Source: Streptomyces durocortorensis (lineage in GTDB: Bacteria; Actinomycetota; Actinomycetes; Streptomycetales; Streptomycetaceae). Taken from it: 64,000 nt of DNA. Location of the stretch: NCBI RefSeq assembly GCF_031760065.1, contig NZ_CP134500.1:6882001-6946000 (forward strand), read 5' to 3'. How positions within the stretch are numbered: the first letter of the stretch is position 1; each line of letters starts with the position of its first letter. The notes beneath the pieces were generated by a model. It was given only the letters and a program-made list of their open reading frames with translations. It was not told where the DNA came from and ran no database searches. Below, piece after piece: positions 52,244 through 61,729 of the stretch. The position numbers and the translations under genes are program-made.

Positions 52244-52467
52244 GTGGGCTACCTCGATGACGCAGGGCCGGCAGAGGGTTCTGTGCCGGTGGGTGTGCGG
52301 TGGGGGGATGCACGAACGTCGTTGTCCGGTGGGGGTGCGAGAAGCCGCGTGGGTACGCGGACCGCGGTCGCTCCGGTCGTGGTCCGGCTGGCTACCGGTC
52401 GTTCACAGCGGCGGCTGTTCCGCCTGCGGAGTGGGGAATTTTTACCACGCCCCTTACGGAACGTTTA

Positions 52468-52481
52468 GTGACATGAGTCAC
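52468..52481. promoter_or_regulatory. Crp-like dyad
   Basis: GTGACATGAGTCAC fits the Streptomyces Crp pattern GTG-N6-GNCAC and has perfect 5-bp arms. It lies 225 bp ahead of the AGCS symporter start. Binding is inferred only. Confidence 0.35.
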
Positions 52482-52550
52482 ATAGCTGACAATCTCCCGC
52501 TCCGCCTTGGGGCGGGTGACCGGATCGTTATCCGCCATCGGAAGTCTGTT

Positions 52551-52572
52551 TATCGGACACCTATCGGACGCC
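52551..52572. repeat. 11-bp tandem direct repeat
   Basis: TATCGGACACC followed directly by TATCGGACGCC, differing at one base. One-turn direct repeats are bound by OmpR-type or SARP regulators, but the sequence does not match the PhoP unit GTTCACC. Confidence 0.4.
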
Positions 52573-53266
52573 TCTCATTTGAGTGGCGAGGTGTCACTCA
52601 GGGTCACGCTTGGCTCGCCTCGCGACGACGGCCGGTCCCATAGCGCCCTGCCCGCTCGGACTGGCCGACGAGCCGGGCCCCGGAAGGCGAGGTGCTCGGC
52701 CCGCTCGTGCCCGACTCCGTGGGTCGCGGCGCATGGAGTCGGCGGCGGGCCGTGGTGCGGTCGCCCGGCGACATGGCTGCGCGGGGCATCAGCCGGTCGG
52801 CCCGTCGTGTCCCGCGGGCGGGACGGGTCCTGTGGCCGGGCGGCGACGCGTGCCGGGGCGGCTTCTTCTCAAGGGCATGGTGAAACCTCTGAAGTCCTCA
52901 CGGAGCAGGAGAAGGCGGTTGCCCTCTCCTATGCCGACCAGGCTTCCCGGCACACCAGCGCCCCGAGGCGCGTGCGCACATCGTAGTGGCGACTCTCCGG
53001 TAGCACACGGGGCCGGACGTGACCGTGTCCGCCGCGCGGGACTGCGGCGATGCCGGGCTCGTGGCCCGCGGATGCCCGGCTCCGAGACGGAGCGTGCCCG
53101 GCGTGCTCACGTTGGCCCGTCGGGCCCGGTTCGGATCCGGCATCCTCGATGATCCAGGGCCTCCGCCGGTCCTCGCTGTGACAGTGGCGGGCCTCTGCCC
53201 GGAGCGGGTGAGGGGGCCGGCCGACCGTCACGGGCAGGGGCCGTGGTGCGGACCGGTGGACCCGGA

Positions 53267-54079
53267 TCAGTGGGCCCGGCGGAGCTCCAGCGTGCAGCAC
53301 TTCACGCTGCCGCCCGCCTTGAGGAGCTCCGAGAGGTCCACGCCGATCGGGTTGAAGCCCCGGTCGCGGAGCTGGTCGGCCAGACCGGTCGCGTTCTGCG
53401 GGAGCACCACGTTGTGGCCGTCCGATGTCGCGTTCAGCCCGAACGCCGCGGCGTCGGCGGCGGAGGCGCGGACCGCGTCCGGGAACAGGCGCTCCAGCAC
53501 GGCCCGGCTGCCGGGGGAGAAGGCGCCCGGGTGGTAGGCGACCGTGTTCTCGTCGAGCGCCGTCAGGGCGGTGTCCAGGTGGTAGTAGTCGGGGTCGACG
53601 AGCTGCAGTCCGATCACCGGACGTCCGAAGAACTCCTGCGCCTCGTCGTGGGAGCGCGGGTCGCTGCGGAAGCCGGTGCCCGCCAACAGCCAGTCCCCGA
53701 CGGGGAGATAGTCGCCCTCCCCCTCGTTGGTGAAGGCGGCCGTGCGCAGCTCCGGAAAGCCGTTGTCGCGCAGCCAGTCGTGGTAGGCCGGGCCTTCCGC
53801 TCTACGTTCGGCGTCACGGAACCGGGCCACGAGAGCCCGGCCCGCGATGACGGTCGCGCCGTTGGCGGCGAAGACCATGTCGGGAAGGCCGGGGACGGGG
53901 TCGATCGTGTCGACGGTGTGCCCGAGGTTCAGGTAGACCTCGCGCAGCCGCTCCCACTGGGCGATGGCCAGTGGGGTGTCGACGGGCTTCGTCGGGTCCA
54001 TCCAGGGGTTGATGGAGTAGACCACGTCGAAGTGGGTGGGCCGGCACATGAGGTAGTGCCGGGCGCGTGCGGTACGCAT
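53267..54079 (-). CDS. ddaH: Dimethylarginine dimethylaminohydrolase
   Basis: 270 residues of the amidinotransferase/arginine-modifying fold: HYLMCRPTHFDVVYSINPWM, PDMVFAANGATVIAGRALVA, FTNEGEGDYLPVGDWLLAGT, and a catalytic cysteine in LLKAGGSVKCCTLELRRAH. The His of the triad lies in YHLDTALTAL. It would convert dimethylarginine to citrulline, or be a related arginine dihydrolase-type enzyme. ATG at 54079. No other arginine genes adjoin it. An iron-box-like site lies 99 bp upstream. Confidence 0.85.
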   Translation of the reverse strand: MRTARARHYLMCRPTHFDVVYSINPWMDPTKPVDTPLAIAQWERLREVYLNLGHTVDTIDPVPGLPDMVFAANGATVIAGRALVARFRDAERRAEGPAYHDWLRDNGFPELRTAAFTNEGEGDYLPVGDWLLAGTGFRSDPRSHDEAQEFFGRPVIGLQLVDPDYYHLDTALTALDENTVAYHPGAFSPGSRAVLERLFPDAVRASAADAAAFGLNATSDGHNVVLPQNATGLADQLRDRGFNPIGVDLSELLKAGGSVKCCTLELRRAH

Positions 54080-54177
54080 GGGTGGGTCCCGATCGTCAGG
54101 GGCGGTCGGTGAGGCAGCCGCCCATCGAGGTGAAGTGCTCGGTCCAGGAGGGCTTGGGCGATCAATCGGCGCCTCAG

Positions 54178-54196
54178 TAAAGCAAGGCTTACCTAA
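54178..54196. promoter_or_regulatory. Iron box (DtxR/DmdR/IdeR consensus)
   Basis: The reverse strand reads TTAGGTAAGCCTTGCTTTA, agreeing at 17 of 19 positions with TWAGGTWAGSCTWASCTWA. It sits between divergent ddaH (99 bp away) and the amidohydrolase gene (133 bp away). This is the best iron-box match seen in the window. Confidence 0.65.
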
Positions 54197-54328
54197 CAAC
54201 ACAACGGCCGTTAATGGCCACGGCTGTTGACACCGAGGGGCGGGCCGCTGTCCACTCCATCCCGTCGGCAGATGGGGGAGTCGGGGGTGCGGATCGCCGT
54301 CCCCGGACCCGCGAGGGACGGACCGGTC

Positions 54329-55897
54329 ATGCTCTGTACGAGGCTGACGAACGCTCACATCCTCACGATGGACCCGGGTCACCCGGTCGCCCACGACCTC
54401 GGCATCTGGCGGGGGCGGATCGTCGGCGTGGACGAGGCGGTGACCTCCCTGCCCGCCCGCGAGATCCTCGACCTCGGAGGCGCCACCGTGCTGCCCGGCT
54501 TCATCGACAGCCATGTCCACCTGGCCTGGGCCGGGTTGAAGGCCGGGACGCCGAGCGTCGCACCGTGCGAGCGGGTCGAGGACATCCTCGCCGTGGTGGA
54601 CGCGGCCGCCCGGCGGCCGGCCCCGTCCGGCGCCTGGGTGGAGCTCGCCGGGTACGACCAGCGGGCGCTGGGCCGCCACCTCACCGCCGCCGAACTGGAC
54701 CGGGTCAGCCACGGTCGCAAGGTCTTCCTGATGCACGACTCCGGGCACGCCTGTGTGGTCAACACCGCCGTGCTGGAGCTGCTGCCGGCCGAGATCCCGC
54801 ACGAGCAGGGTTTCCTCGCCGAGAGCGCCATGACCGCCGCCCGCAGGCTGCGGCTGCCCTACTCGCAGGAGGAGCTGGCCGACGCGATCGAACTGGCCGC
54901 CCGCGGCTGTCTCGACGAGGGCGTCACGGCCTGCGCCGAGGCGGGTATCGGCGGCGGACTCCTCGGCCACAGCCCCGTCGAACTCGGCGCCTACCAACTG
55001 CTGCGGGACCGGGGCCGCCTGCCCCTGCGGGTCCAGCTCATGGCCTCCGGCGACACTCTGCGGCCGCGCGCCGCGCACGCCGACGACGGCTTCATCCGGG
55101 CCCTGGACCTCGGCCTGCGCACCGGGTTCGGTGACGACTGGCTGTCGCTGGGCGCGCTCAAGATCTACACCGACGGCGGGATGATGGCGCGTACGGCCGC
55201 GCTGACCTCCCCGTACGAGGGTACGACCGGCGACACCGGCCGGTTCCAGGACGACCCCGAGCGCCTCGCCGCCCTCATCGTCGACGGGCACCTGGCCGGA
55301 TGGCAGCTCGCCGTCCACGCCATCGGTGACCGCGCCGCCGACCTGGCCCTGGACGCTCTGGCGCGGGCCCAGAAACTGCGGCCCCGGCCGGACGCCCGCC
55401 ACCGTATCGAGCACGCGGGGCTGATCCGGCCCGACCAGCTGCCCCGCTTCGCAGCCCTCGGCGTGAGCGCCGTGATCCAGCCCAACTTCCTGCGCTCCTT
55501 CGGTGACGACTACGCGACGGTGATGGGGGAGGAGCGGTCCGGCTGGATGTACCGGGGCCGGGGCTTCCTGGATCACGGGGTCGCCCTGGTCGGCAGCTCC
55601 GACCGGCCCGTCACCGACGGCTCACCGCTGCGGGCGATCCAGTTCATGGTCGAACGCACCTCCGCCTCGGGCCGTCCCATCGGCCCCGGCGAGGCCGTCA
55701 CCGTCGACGAGGCGCTGCGCGCCTACACGGTCGCCGGAGCCCGTGCCTGCCACTGGGAGCGCACGGCGGGCGCTCTGACCCCCGGCAGCCGCGCCGACCT
55801 GGTGGTCCTGGGCGACGACCCGCGCCGGGTGGACCCCTCGCGGATCGGGGCCATCGAGATCCTGAGGACCTTCGTGGGCGGGGTGCAGGCCTCCTGA
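54329..55897 (+). CDS. YtcJ-like metal-dependent amidohydrolase
   Basis: 522 residues. Motifs include GATVLPGFIDSHVHLAWAGL (metal HxH), FLMHDSGHACVVNTAVLELL, LKIYTDGGMMARTAALTSPY, WQLAVHAIGDRAADLALDAL (metal His), RHRIEHAGLI and GSSDRPVTDGSPLRAI. The length and order fit the YtcJ/DUF1446-type amidohydrolase_3 family, which acts on formamides or N-acyl compounds. ATG at 54329; an earlier in-frame start at 54227 is not supported by composition or a ribosome site. It is divergent from ddaH. Confidence 0.87.
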   Translation: MLCTRLTNAHILTMDPGHPVAHDLGIWRGRIVGVDEAVTSLPAREILDLGGATVLPGFIDSHVHLAWAGLKAGTPSVAPCERVEDILAVVDAAARRPAPSGAWVELAGYDQRALGRHLTAAELDRVSHGRKVFLMHDSGHACVVNTAVLELLPAEIPHEQGFLAESAMTAARRLRLPYSQEELADAIELAARGCLDEGVTACAEAGIGGGLLGHSPVELGAYQLLRDRGRLPLRVQLMASGDTLRPRAAHADDGFIRALDLGLRTGFGDDWLSLGALKIYTDGGMMARTAALTSPYEGTTGDTGRFQDDPERLAALIVDGHLAGWQLAVHAIGDRAADLALDALARAQKLRPRPDARHRIEHAGLIRPDQLPRFAALGVSAVIQPNFLRSFGDDYATVMGEERSGWMYRGRGFLDHGVALVGSSDRPVTDGSPLRAIQFMVERTSASGRPIGPGEAVTVDEALRAYTVAGARACHWERTAGALTPGSRADLVVLGDDPRRVDPSRIGAIEILRTFVGGVQAS

Positions 55898-56175
55898 GGC
55901 TGCCCCCCCGACCGGCCCGTGGTGCAACCACCGGGCGGCTTCAACTCCTCCCGCAGCAAAACCACTTGATGCTGACGGCGCACTGCCCCCTGCCTGCGGT
56001 CGCCGGTGCGGCGGAAGCCGAGGCGGCGCGGTGGAGGGGTGGTGGAGGGGCGGCGCCAGAACAATGCGCGCCCCTTTTCGTGTTATTTGGGATGTATGGG
56101 GACATTGGCCCGTAGGTTGGGGAGAAACGCCACCCGAGTGGCGTCCCGTGTCCCCGACGAGGAAAGGCAGGGCAG

Positions 56176-57450
56176 GTGAACGTGCTGGGGATCATCGCCT
56201 CCGGTGTGGCCGCGCTGTTCATCACGGTCGTACTCGCCAAGGGCGCCCGCCGCGCGGCGCTCCGGCCCCCCGTCCCGTACGAACCCGGCGGGCGGGCCCC
56301 ACGGACCCGGTGCCGGGCCATGGGCGGTGCGACGGTCGTCCTCGGTGTCGGTACGGCGGCCGGCGGGGCCCTGTGGCTCGGTGCGGTGGACGGCTCCGCG
56401 GACCCGGTGGCGGGGATGCTCGCCGGGGCCGCGATCGTGGCCGCTCTCGGGCTGGTCCACGACCTCAAGCCGCTGCGGGCCGCCCTCCGCCTCGCCGTTC
56501 AGTGGGCGGCCGCGGTCCTCGTCGTCTGCCTCGCGGATCTGTCACCGGCGGCGGGCGCCCTGGCCGTGCTCTGGATCGTGCTCGTCACCAACGCCTTCGC
56601 CCTGCTGGACCACTCCGACGGGGCCCTGCCCGCTGTCGGCATCGTCACCGCCTCCGGGCTGCTCGCCTGCGCGGCCCTCGACGGCGGTACCGGACCGGCC
56701 CTCCTCCCGGCCGCCCTCGCCGCGGGCCTCATCGGCTTCCTGCCCCACAGCTGGCGCCCCGCTCGCCTCCACCTGGGTGGGTGCGGCGCGCAGTTCACCG
56801 GATTCGTCCTGGCGTCCTCCGGTGCGCTGATCCAGGCGGCCGCCCCGTCCGGGCGCGCCGCGTGGGCCGCGCTGCCGGTGCTGGCGACGGTGGCCCTCGC
56901 CGACGCCGCCCTCGTCGTGACCTCCCGTCGCCGCGCCGGGCGTTCCCCGCTGCGGGACGCGGACGACCACATCGCGCACCGACTGCGCCGGGTCCGCGTC
57001 ACCGTGCCGGGGGCGGCGATCCTCCTGGCCCTCTGGGCGGGCGTGTCGGTGGCGGCCGGAACGCTGGTGTACGCGCAGGTGCTGCACCCCGCCCTCCTCC
57101 TCGTACCGTCGGCCGGGACCGTGGCCGCCGTGCTCGCCCTGCTGAGGATTCCGGCGTACGCCGCCCGGCCCCGCCCCGCCGCCCGGCGCACCCCGACGGG
57201 ACGCACCAAGGGCGCCACGCCCACGGCCCCCACGCCGAGCTGCACCCGGCTCGCGCCTGCCGCGTCGGCCGCCCCGTCCGGGCCCGGGGCCCCCGCCCTC
57301 GCGAGGCCCACGGCGGTCACCCCCGCACCCGCCCCCGCGAAACCCGAGCCGATCATCTCCGCCCCCGCCTTCACCGCCGCGGGTCACCCCACCGTGCCTC
57401 CGCCCCCCGCCGGCCGTTCCGCCGCTCCCCTCGCCGCCGAGCGGAGCTGA
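56176..57450 (+). CDS. MraY/WecA-like membrane protein with eroded motifs
   Basis: 424 residues with about nine to ten membrane segments, then a 100-residue Pro/Ala/Thr-rich tail. The family's two cytosolic motifs are recognisable but altered: GLVHDLKPL stands where WecA-type enzymes have GxxDDxxxL (one Asp is His), and TNAFALLDHSDG replaces vNAxNLxDGxDG (Asn to Ala, Gly to His). GGCGAQFTGFVLASSGA resembles GDxGSxFxGFxLA. It may bind polyprenyl phosphate without standard transferase activity. GTG at 56176 follows AAAGGCAGGGCAG. It is followed on the other strand by a glycosyltransferase gene. Confidence 0.78.
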   Translation: MNVLGIIASGVAALFITVVLAKGARRAALRPPVPYEPGGRAPRTRCRAMGGATVVLGVGTAAGGALWLGAVDGSADPVAGMLAGAAIVAALGLVHDLKPLRAALRLAVQWAAAVLVVCLADLSPAAGALAVLWIVLVTNAFALLDHSDGALPAVGIVTASGLLACAALDGGTGPALLPAALAAGLIGFLPHSWRPARLHLGGCGAQFTGFVLASSGALIQAAAPSGRAAWAALPVLATVALADAALVVTSRRRAGRSPLRDADDHIAHRLRRVRVTVPGAAILLALWAGVSVAAGTLVYAQVLHPALLLVPSAGTVAAVLALLRIPAYAARPRPAARRTPTGRTKGATPTAPTPSCTRLAPAASAAPSGPGAPALARPTAVTPAPAPAKPEPIISAPAFTAAGHPTVPPPPAGRSAAPLAAERS

Positions 57451-57466
57451 GCCCGTACGGTCCGTC

Positions 57467-58366
57467 TCACCCCCGCCACCGTCCGAGGGTGGCTCGGGCC
57501 GCGGTCCGTGCGTACGGGGAGAGCATCAGCAGTGGCGCCCACGGCCAGGTGTGGCGCAGGCAGTAGACGCACCACTGACGGGGCGGCAGTTCCCGTACGG
57601 ACGTCACCCGGCGCAGCGCCTCCCGGACGCCGATGCCCGGTTCCCGCGAGCCGGGAGCGTCCGGGCCGTCCGCGCACGCGCCCGCGTGGCCGGGGGCGAC
57701 GAACGCGTGCACCCCGGCCCGCCGGGCGCGGCACCCGTGGTCGTAGTCGCCCATCCGGTGGCGGAAGACCTTGTCGGGGTCCCCGACCAGGTCGTACACG
57801 GCACGGGACAGCAGCACGACCCGCCCGTCGTAGGTGTCGCAGCGCTCGGGCCGGTGCTCGCCGGGCTCGACGAGCGCCAGGGACCTGCCCCGCCGCCCGG
57901 AGTACACGGTGTCTCCGTACGCGTTGCGGACCGCGCCCACGACGACCGCGTCGGGTCCGACCGCCTCCGCCGTTCCCAGCAGGGTCGCGAGCGCGTCCGG
58001 GTGCAGTTCGACGCCGTCGTCGAGCCACAGCTGATGCGTCCATGTGTGGCTCGGCCCGCCGGGCGCGCCGAGCGGGCCCCCGCCTCCGCCCCCGCTCCGG
58101 CTGTTGCGGCTCGCGATGCGCAGCGCCTGGCTGCGGAGGACGCCCGGGCCCACCGTCATGACCTCCACGGCCGGATACCGCAGCCGTACCGCCTCCGGCG
58201 TGCCGTCGGTGCTGCCGGTGTCGACCAGGTGCACGCCGAGCGTCGTCCCGGCGGGGAGCCCGCGCTGCTCCTCCAGGGCGCGCAGCGCGGACAGCGTCCT
58301 CGTACGGTGGTCGTGACTCGTCATCAGCACGGCCAGGTGAACGGAGCGCGCAGGGGACTCCTCCAT
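57467..58366 (-). CDS. Family 2 glycosyltransferase
   Basis: 299 residues in a GT-A fold: HLAVLMTSHDHRTRTLSALR, LVDTGSTDGTPEAVRLRYPA, WLDDGVELHPDALATL (the DxD site reads DDG) and CDTYDGRVVLLSRAVYDLVG. A Gly/Ser insertion lies before the DDG motif. It is cytosolic with no membrane span. ATG at 58366 is taken, seven codons after an ATG at 58387; neither has a convincing ribosome site. Acceptor and sugar are unknown. Its neighbour, an MraY-like protein, suggests a shared lipid-linked glycan step. Confidence 0.85.
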   Translation of the reverse strand: MEESPARSVHLAVLMTSHDHRTRTLSALRALEEQRGLPAGTTLGVHLVDTGSTDGTPEAVRLRYPAVEVMTVGPGVLRSQALRIASRNSRSGGGGGGPLGAPGGPSHTWTHQLWLDDGVELHPDALATLLGTAEAVGPDAVVVGAVRNAYGDTVYSGRRGRSLALVEPGEHRPERCDTYDGRVVLLSRAVYDLVGDPDKVFRHRMGDYDHGCRARRAGVHAFVAPGHAGACADGPDAPGSREPGIGVREALRRVTSVRELPPRQWCVYCLRHTWPWAPLLMLSPYARTAARATLGRWRG

Positions 58367-58421
58367 GGAACGAATCCCATCACCCATGCATGGAATGGGA
58401 TATTCCGCCTAGGCTGATGGA

Positions 58422-60635
58422 GTGAGCGCCGAACCGATCACGAACCCGCTCCGGCCCGGGCAGGGGCCCGCCCCGCTCCGGTCCGGCCCTCTCGTTCCGG
58501 TGGTCGCCTTCCTGCTCGCCGCGCTGTGCGTGACGACCGTCGCCCTGACCGCCACCGTTCGCGGCACCGCCGCCTCGCCCGGCTTCTACCAGGCCGTACT
58601 TGACGAGGAGTCGGCGTACGACCGGCTCTACAGCGAGGTGCTCGTCGACCCGGAACTCTCGCCCCTCACCCGTGATCTGCTGGCCCGCCTGCCCGTGCCC
58701 GAGGCGCTGGTGACGTCCAACATCAAGGTCGTGCTTCCGCCCGACACCGTGCGGGCGCTGACCGACCAGCAGATCCACGCGGTCACCGGCTATCTGCGCG
58801 GCGAGGACGACGAACTGCGGCTGCGGGTGGACATCACCCCGGTGCTGGAGAACCTCGGCGACCTCGCCCGTATCTACTTCGGCGACCTGGTGGCCAGCCT
58901 CCAGGGACGCGACCAGCCGGACTTCGATCGCTTCACCGCCGACCTCAACTCCGCGCTCGACGAGCTGAAGGAGGGCCGGGCGCCCGCCCTGCCCGCCCTG
59001 CCGCTCACCGACGAGCAGGCCGACCGGGCCGCCGACGCCCTGCTGGCGGCCGCCCCGGGGCAGGAGCGGGCCGCCCTGCGCCCCGAGGTCGAGGTGGCCC
59101 TGGCGGAAGGGGACGTGGCCACCGCCCTGGCGGCCACCGTCGCGGCCGTCCTCTCCGACAGCTCACGGAACGCCGCGGCCGGCCTCCGCACCACGCTCCA
59201 GGGCGGTACGTGGGACCTCACCGGCACCCTGACCGCCGCCGGGAACGACCTCACGGCCCTGGAGCAGACGCGCGACGGGATACGGTTCCTGCCCCTGCTC
59301 CAGATCCTCGCCGCCACCCTGGCCCTGGCCGCTCTCGCGACGCTCTGGTCCACCGGTCCCGCCGCCCCGGCCCGACGGGTGATGCGGCTGGGCCAGGCGC
59401 TCGCCTGCGGAGGCGCCCTGACCGCCGCGACCGTCCTCCTGGCCCGCCTCATCACCGGAGGACGGTTCTTCACCACGCCGTCCTCCTGGGCCCCGAGCGT
59501 CACCGGCCTCGTCGACGACCTCCAGCGCACCGCCGTGGACCAGGTGGTGGCCACCGGTCTCGGCGCCGCCCTCGTGGCCCTCGTCGGCGGCGTGCTCCTC
59601 ACCGGCGCGGGCGGGGCGCTCCTGGTGCACCCGGGCCGACTGCTGCCCCCGACCCCGGCCGTGCTGCGCGGTACGGCGGCGGGCGTGGCCTGCGCCGCAC
59701 TGGCCGGAGTCCTGATCGTGCCGCCCGTGTTCGGCCCGTCCGCGCCCCGCCGCTGCCAGGGCAGCAGCCGTCTGTGCGAGCTGCGCTACGACGAGGTCGC
59801 CCACCTCACCTCCCACAACGCCATGTCCACGACGGCCGACCGGTTCATCGGTCCCCTCCAGGACCCCGACATCACCACCCAGCTCAGCACCGGTGTCCGG
59901 GCCCTCCAACTGGACACCTACCGCTGGGAGAGCCCGCAGGACATCACGGCACGGCTCGACACCCCCGAGTTCACCCCCGAACAGCGGCGGCTGATCTCCG
60001 GCGCCGTCGACCGGGCCAACCCGCCGCGCGAGGGCCTCTGGCTCTGCCACAGCGTCTGCCGCGCCGGAGCCGTCGAACTGGTCCCGGCCCTGACCGACAT
60101 CGGGGACTGGCTCCGCGCGCACCCCGCCGAGATCGTGACGCTGATCATCCAGGACGACATCAGCGCCGAGGACACCGAGAGGGCGTTCCGCGCGGCAGGC
60201 CTCGACGACCTCCTGCACACCCCCGCCGAGAACCCGGACGAACCGTGGCCCACGCTGGCGGAGATGATCGACAGCGGCCGACGGCTGGTGGTCTTCGCCG
60301 AGAAGGCCGACGGACCGGCACCCTGGTACCGCAACTTCTACCGGTACGGAATGGAGACCCCGTTCGCCTTCCGCAGCCCCTCCGACATGACGTGCGAGCC
60401 GAACCGCGGCGGCACCGGCAAACGGCTCTTCCTGCTCAACCACTTCATCACCGACGGGGGCGGCAGCCGCCTGGACGCCGGGCAGGTCAACACCCGCGAA
60501 TGGGTCCTGGAGCGGGCTCGCGCCTGCGAGGCGGAACGCGGCCGTCCGGTGACCTTCATCGCGGTCGACTACACGACGATCGGCGACGCCCTCGGAGCGG
60601 TGAACGAACTCAACTCCCGCCGCGCGCAGAAGTGA
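58422..60635 (+). CDS. Membrane protein with C-terminal PI-PLC X-like domain
   Basis: 737 residues. Membrane segments are at the N-terminus (VVAFLLAALCVTTVALTAT) and at about 285-440 (LLQILAATLALAALATLW, then two more pairs), with a helical extracellular loop between. The C-terminal domain (about 455-720) has LTSHNAMSTT and LCHSVCR, the two histidines of the PI-PLC X fold, with ALQLDTYRW and IIQDDIS nearby. It probably cleaves or binds a phosphoinositide or glycolipid head group outside the cell. GTG at 58422. It is divergent from the glycosyltransferase gene. Confidence 0.8.
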   Translation: MSAEPITNPLRPGQGPAPLRSGPLVPVVAFLLAALCVTTVALTATVRGTAASPGFYQAVLDEESAYDRLYSEVLVDPELSPLTRDLLARLPVPEALVTSNIKVVLPPDTVRALTDQQIHAVTGYLRGEDDELRLRVDITPVLENLGDLARIYFGDLVASLQGRDQPDFDRFTADLNSALDELKEGRAPALPALPLTDEQADRAADALLAAAPGQERAALRPEVEVALAEGDVATALAATVAAVLSDSSRNAAAGLRTTLQGGTWDLTGTLTAAGNDLTALEQTRDGIRFLPLLQILAATLALAALATLWSTGPAAPARRVMRLGQALACGGALTAATVLLARLITGGRFFTTPSSWAPSVTGLVDDLQRTAVDQVVATGLGAALVALVGGVLLTGAGGALLVHPGRLLPPTPAVLRGTAAGVACAALAGVLIVPPVFGPSAPRRCQGSSRLCELRYDEVAHLTSHNAMSTTADRFIGPLQDPDITTQLSTGVRALQLDTYRWESPQDITARLDTPEFTPEQRRLISGAVDRANPPREGLWLCHSVCRAGAVELVPALTDIGDWLRAHPAEIVTLIIQDDISAEDTERAFRAAGLDDLLHTPAENPDEPWPTLAEMIDSGRRLVVFAEKADGPAPWYRNFYRYGMETPFAFRSPSDMTCEPNRGGTGKRLFLLNHFITDGGGSRLDAGQVNTREWVLERARACEAERGRPVTFIAVDYTTIGDALGAVNELNSRRAQK

Positions 60636-60748
60636 CGGGCCGCAACCCCGGGGGAAGTGTCGGACCGGCGTGAGAGGCTACGTTCCCAGCGGCGCCGTAC
60701 CGTGCGGACGGGGCCGGACGACTGCCGACAGATCGGGAACCAGCGCCC

Positions 60749-61729
60749 ATGACTGCTCCGAGCGAACCCGCACCGCACGGTGCTCCCGCCGCCGTTCCGT
60801 CCCCCGGTGAGGGGCCCCGACCGCCGGGCGCGGGCCGCCTGCTGGCCGTGAGCGATCTGCACGCGGCGGTCACCGACAACCGGCCCATCGTGGAGTCCCT
60901 GCACCCCACATCCGACGCGGACTGGCTGATCGTCGCGGGCGATGTGGCCGAGCGCCCCGAGGACATCCGGTGGGCGCTCGAACTCCTCGCGGAGCGCTTC
61001 GCCCACGTCATCTGGACCCCTGGCAACCACGAGCTGTGGACGCTCGACAAGGACCCGGTCCAACTGCGCGGCGAGGCCCGCTACACCTACCTCGTCGAGC
61101 TGTGCCGGAGCCTCGGAGTGACCACCCCCGAGGACCCCTTCCCGCTCTGGCCGGGCCCCGAAGGACCGGTGGCTGTGGCGCCGCTCTTCCTCCTGTACGA
61201 CTACACCTTCCGCGCCCCGGGCACGCACACGAAGGAGGAGTCGCTGGCCGTCGCCCACGAGGCCGGGATCGTCTGCAACGACGAATACCTCCTCCACCCG
61301 GACCCCTACCCCGCCCGCGACGACTGGTGCCGCGACCGGGTGGCCCTGACCGAGCGCCGACTCGCGGAGCACGACCCCGAGATACCCCTCGTCCTCGCCG
61401 GACACTGGCCGCTCGTCAGGGAACCCACGTCGGTGATGTGGTATCCGGAGTTCGCCCAGTGGTGCGGCACCGAACTCACCGCCGACTGGCACCGCCGCTT
61501 CAACGTCACGGCCGTCGTCTACGGCCACCTCCACATCCCCCGTACGACCTGGTACGACGGGGTGCGCTTCGAGGAGGTCTCCATCGGCTATCCCCGGGAG
61601 TGGCGCGACCGGGGCCACCCGCGCGGACTGCTGCGCCAGATCCTCCCGTACGAGGGCGAGCCCGCCCCCACCGTCACGACCGGCGCCGAACAGTCCGCCC
61701 GGCACCACACCCCCGGAGGCTCCTCGTGA
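60749..61729 (+). CDS. Metallophosphoesterase
   Basis: 326 residues in a calcineurin-like fold: AVSDLHAAVTD, VAGDVAERPEDI, WTPGNHELWTLDKDP, VLAGHWPLVREPTSVM and VVYGHLHIPRTTWYDG. This is a complete dinuclear metal site. A Pro/Ala-rich leader of 30 residues precedes it. It overlaps the phosphopantetheinyl transferase start by four bases (GTGA). In Streptomyces such enzymes often accompany Sfp-type transferases and may hydrolyse a coenzyme A-derived or phosphopantetheine-linked product; that function is not shown by sequence. Confidence 0.9.
   Translation: MTAPSEPAPHGAPAAVPSPGEGPRPPGAGRLLAVSDLHAAVTDNRPIVESLHPTSDADWLIVAGDVAERPEDIRWALELLAERFAHVIWTPGNHELWTLDKDPVQLRGEARYTYLVELCRSLGVTTPEDPFPLWPGPEGPVAVAPLFLLYDYTFRAPGTHTKEESLAVAHEAGIVCNDEYLLHPDPYPARDDWCRDRVALTERRLAEHDPEIPLVLAGHWPLVREPTSVMWYPEFAQWCGTELTADWHRRFNVTAVVYGHLHIPRTTWYDGVRFEEVSIGYPREWRDRGHPRGLLRQILPYEGEPAPTVTTGAEQSARHHTPGGSS

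Larger units (their letters stand above)
52244..53266. other. Gene-poor kilobase
   Basis: 1023 bp with only short ORFs in all frames, none with a good start, domain or consistent coding character. The left 330 bp are less GC-rich than the rest and contain the regulatory candidates at 52468 and 52551. The right 650 bp are GC-rich and could be a decayed gene, but no family is recognisable. No riboswitch class was matched. Confidence 0.5.

Noticed and set aside
52583..53152. 189-residue ORF in the gene-poor kilobase
   Set aside because: Arg/Gly/Pro-rich without domain, start signal or coding bias.
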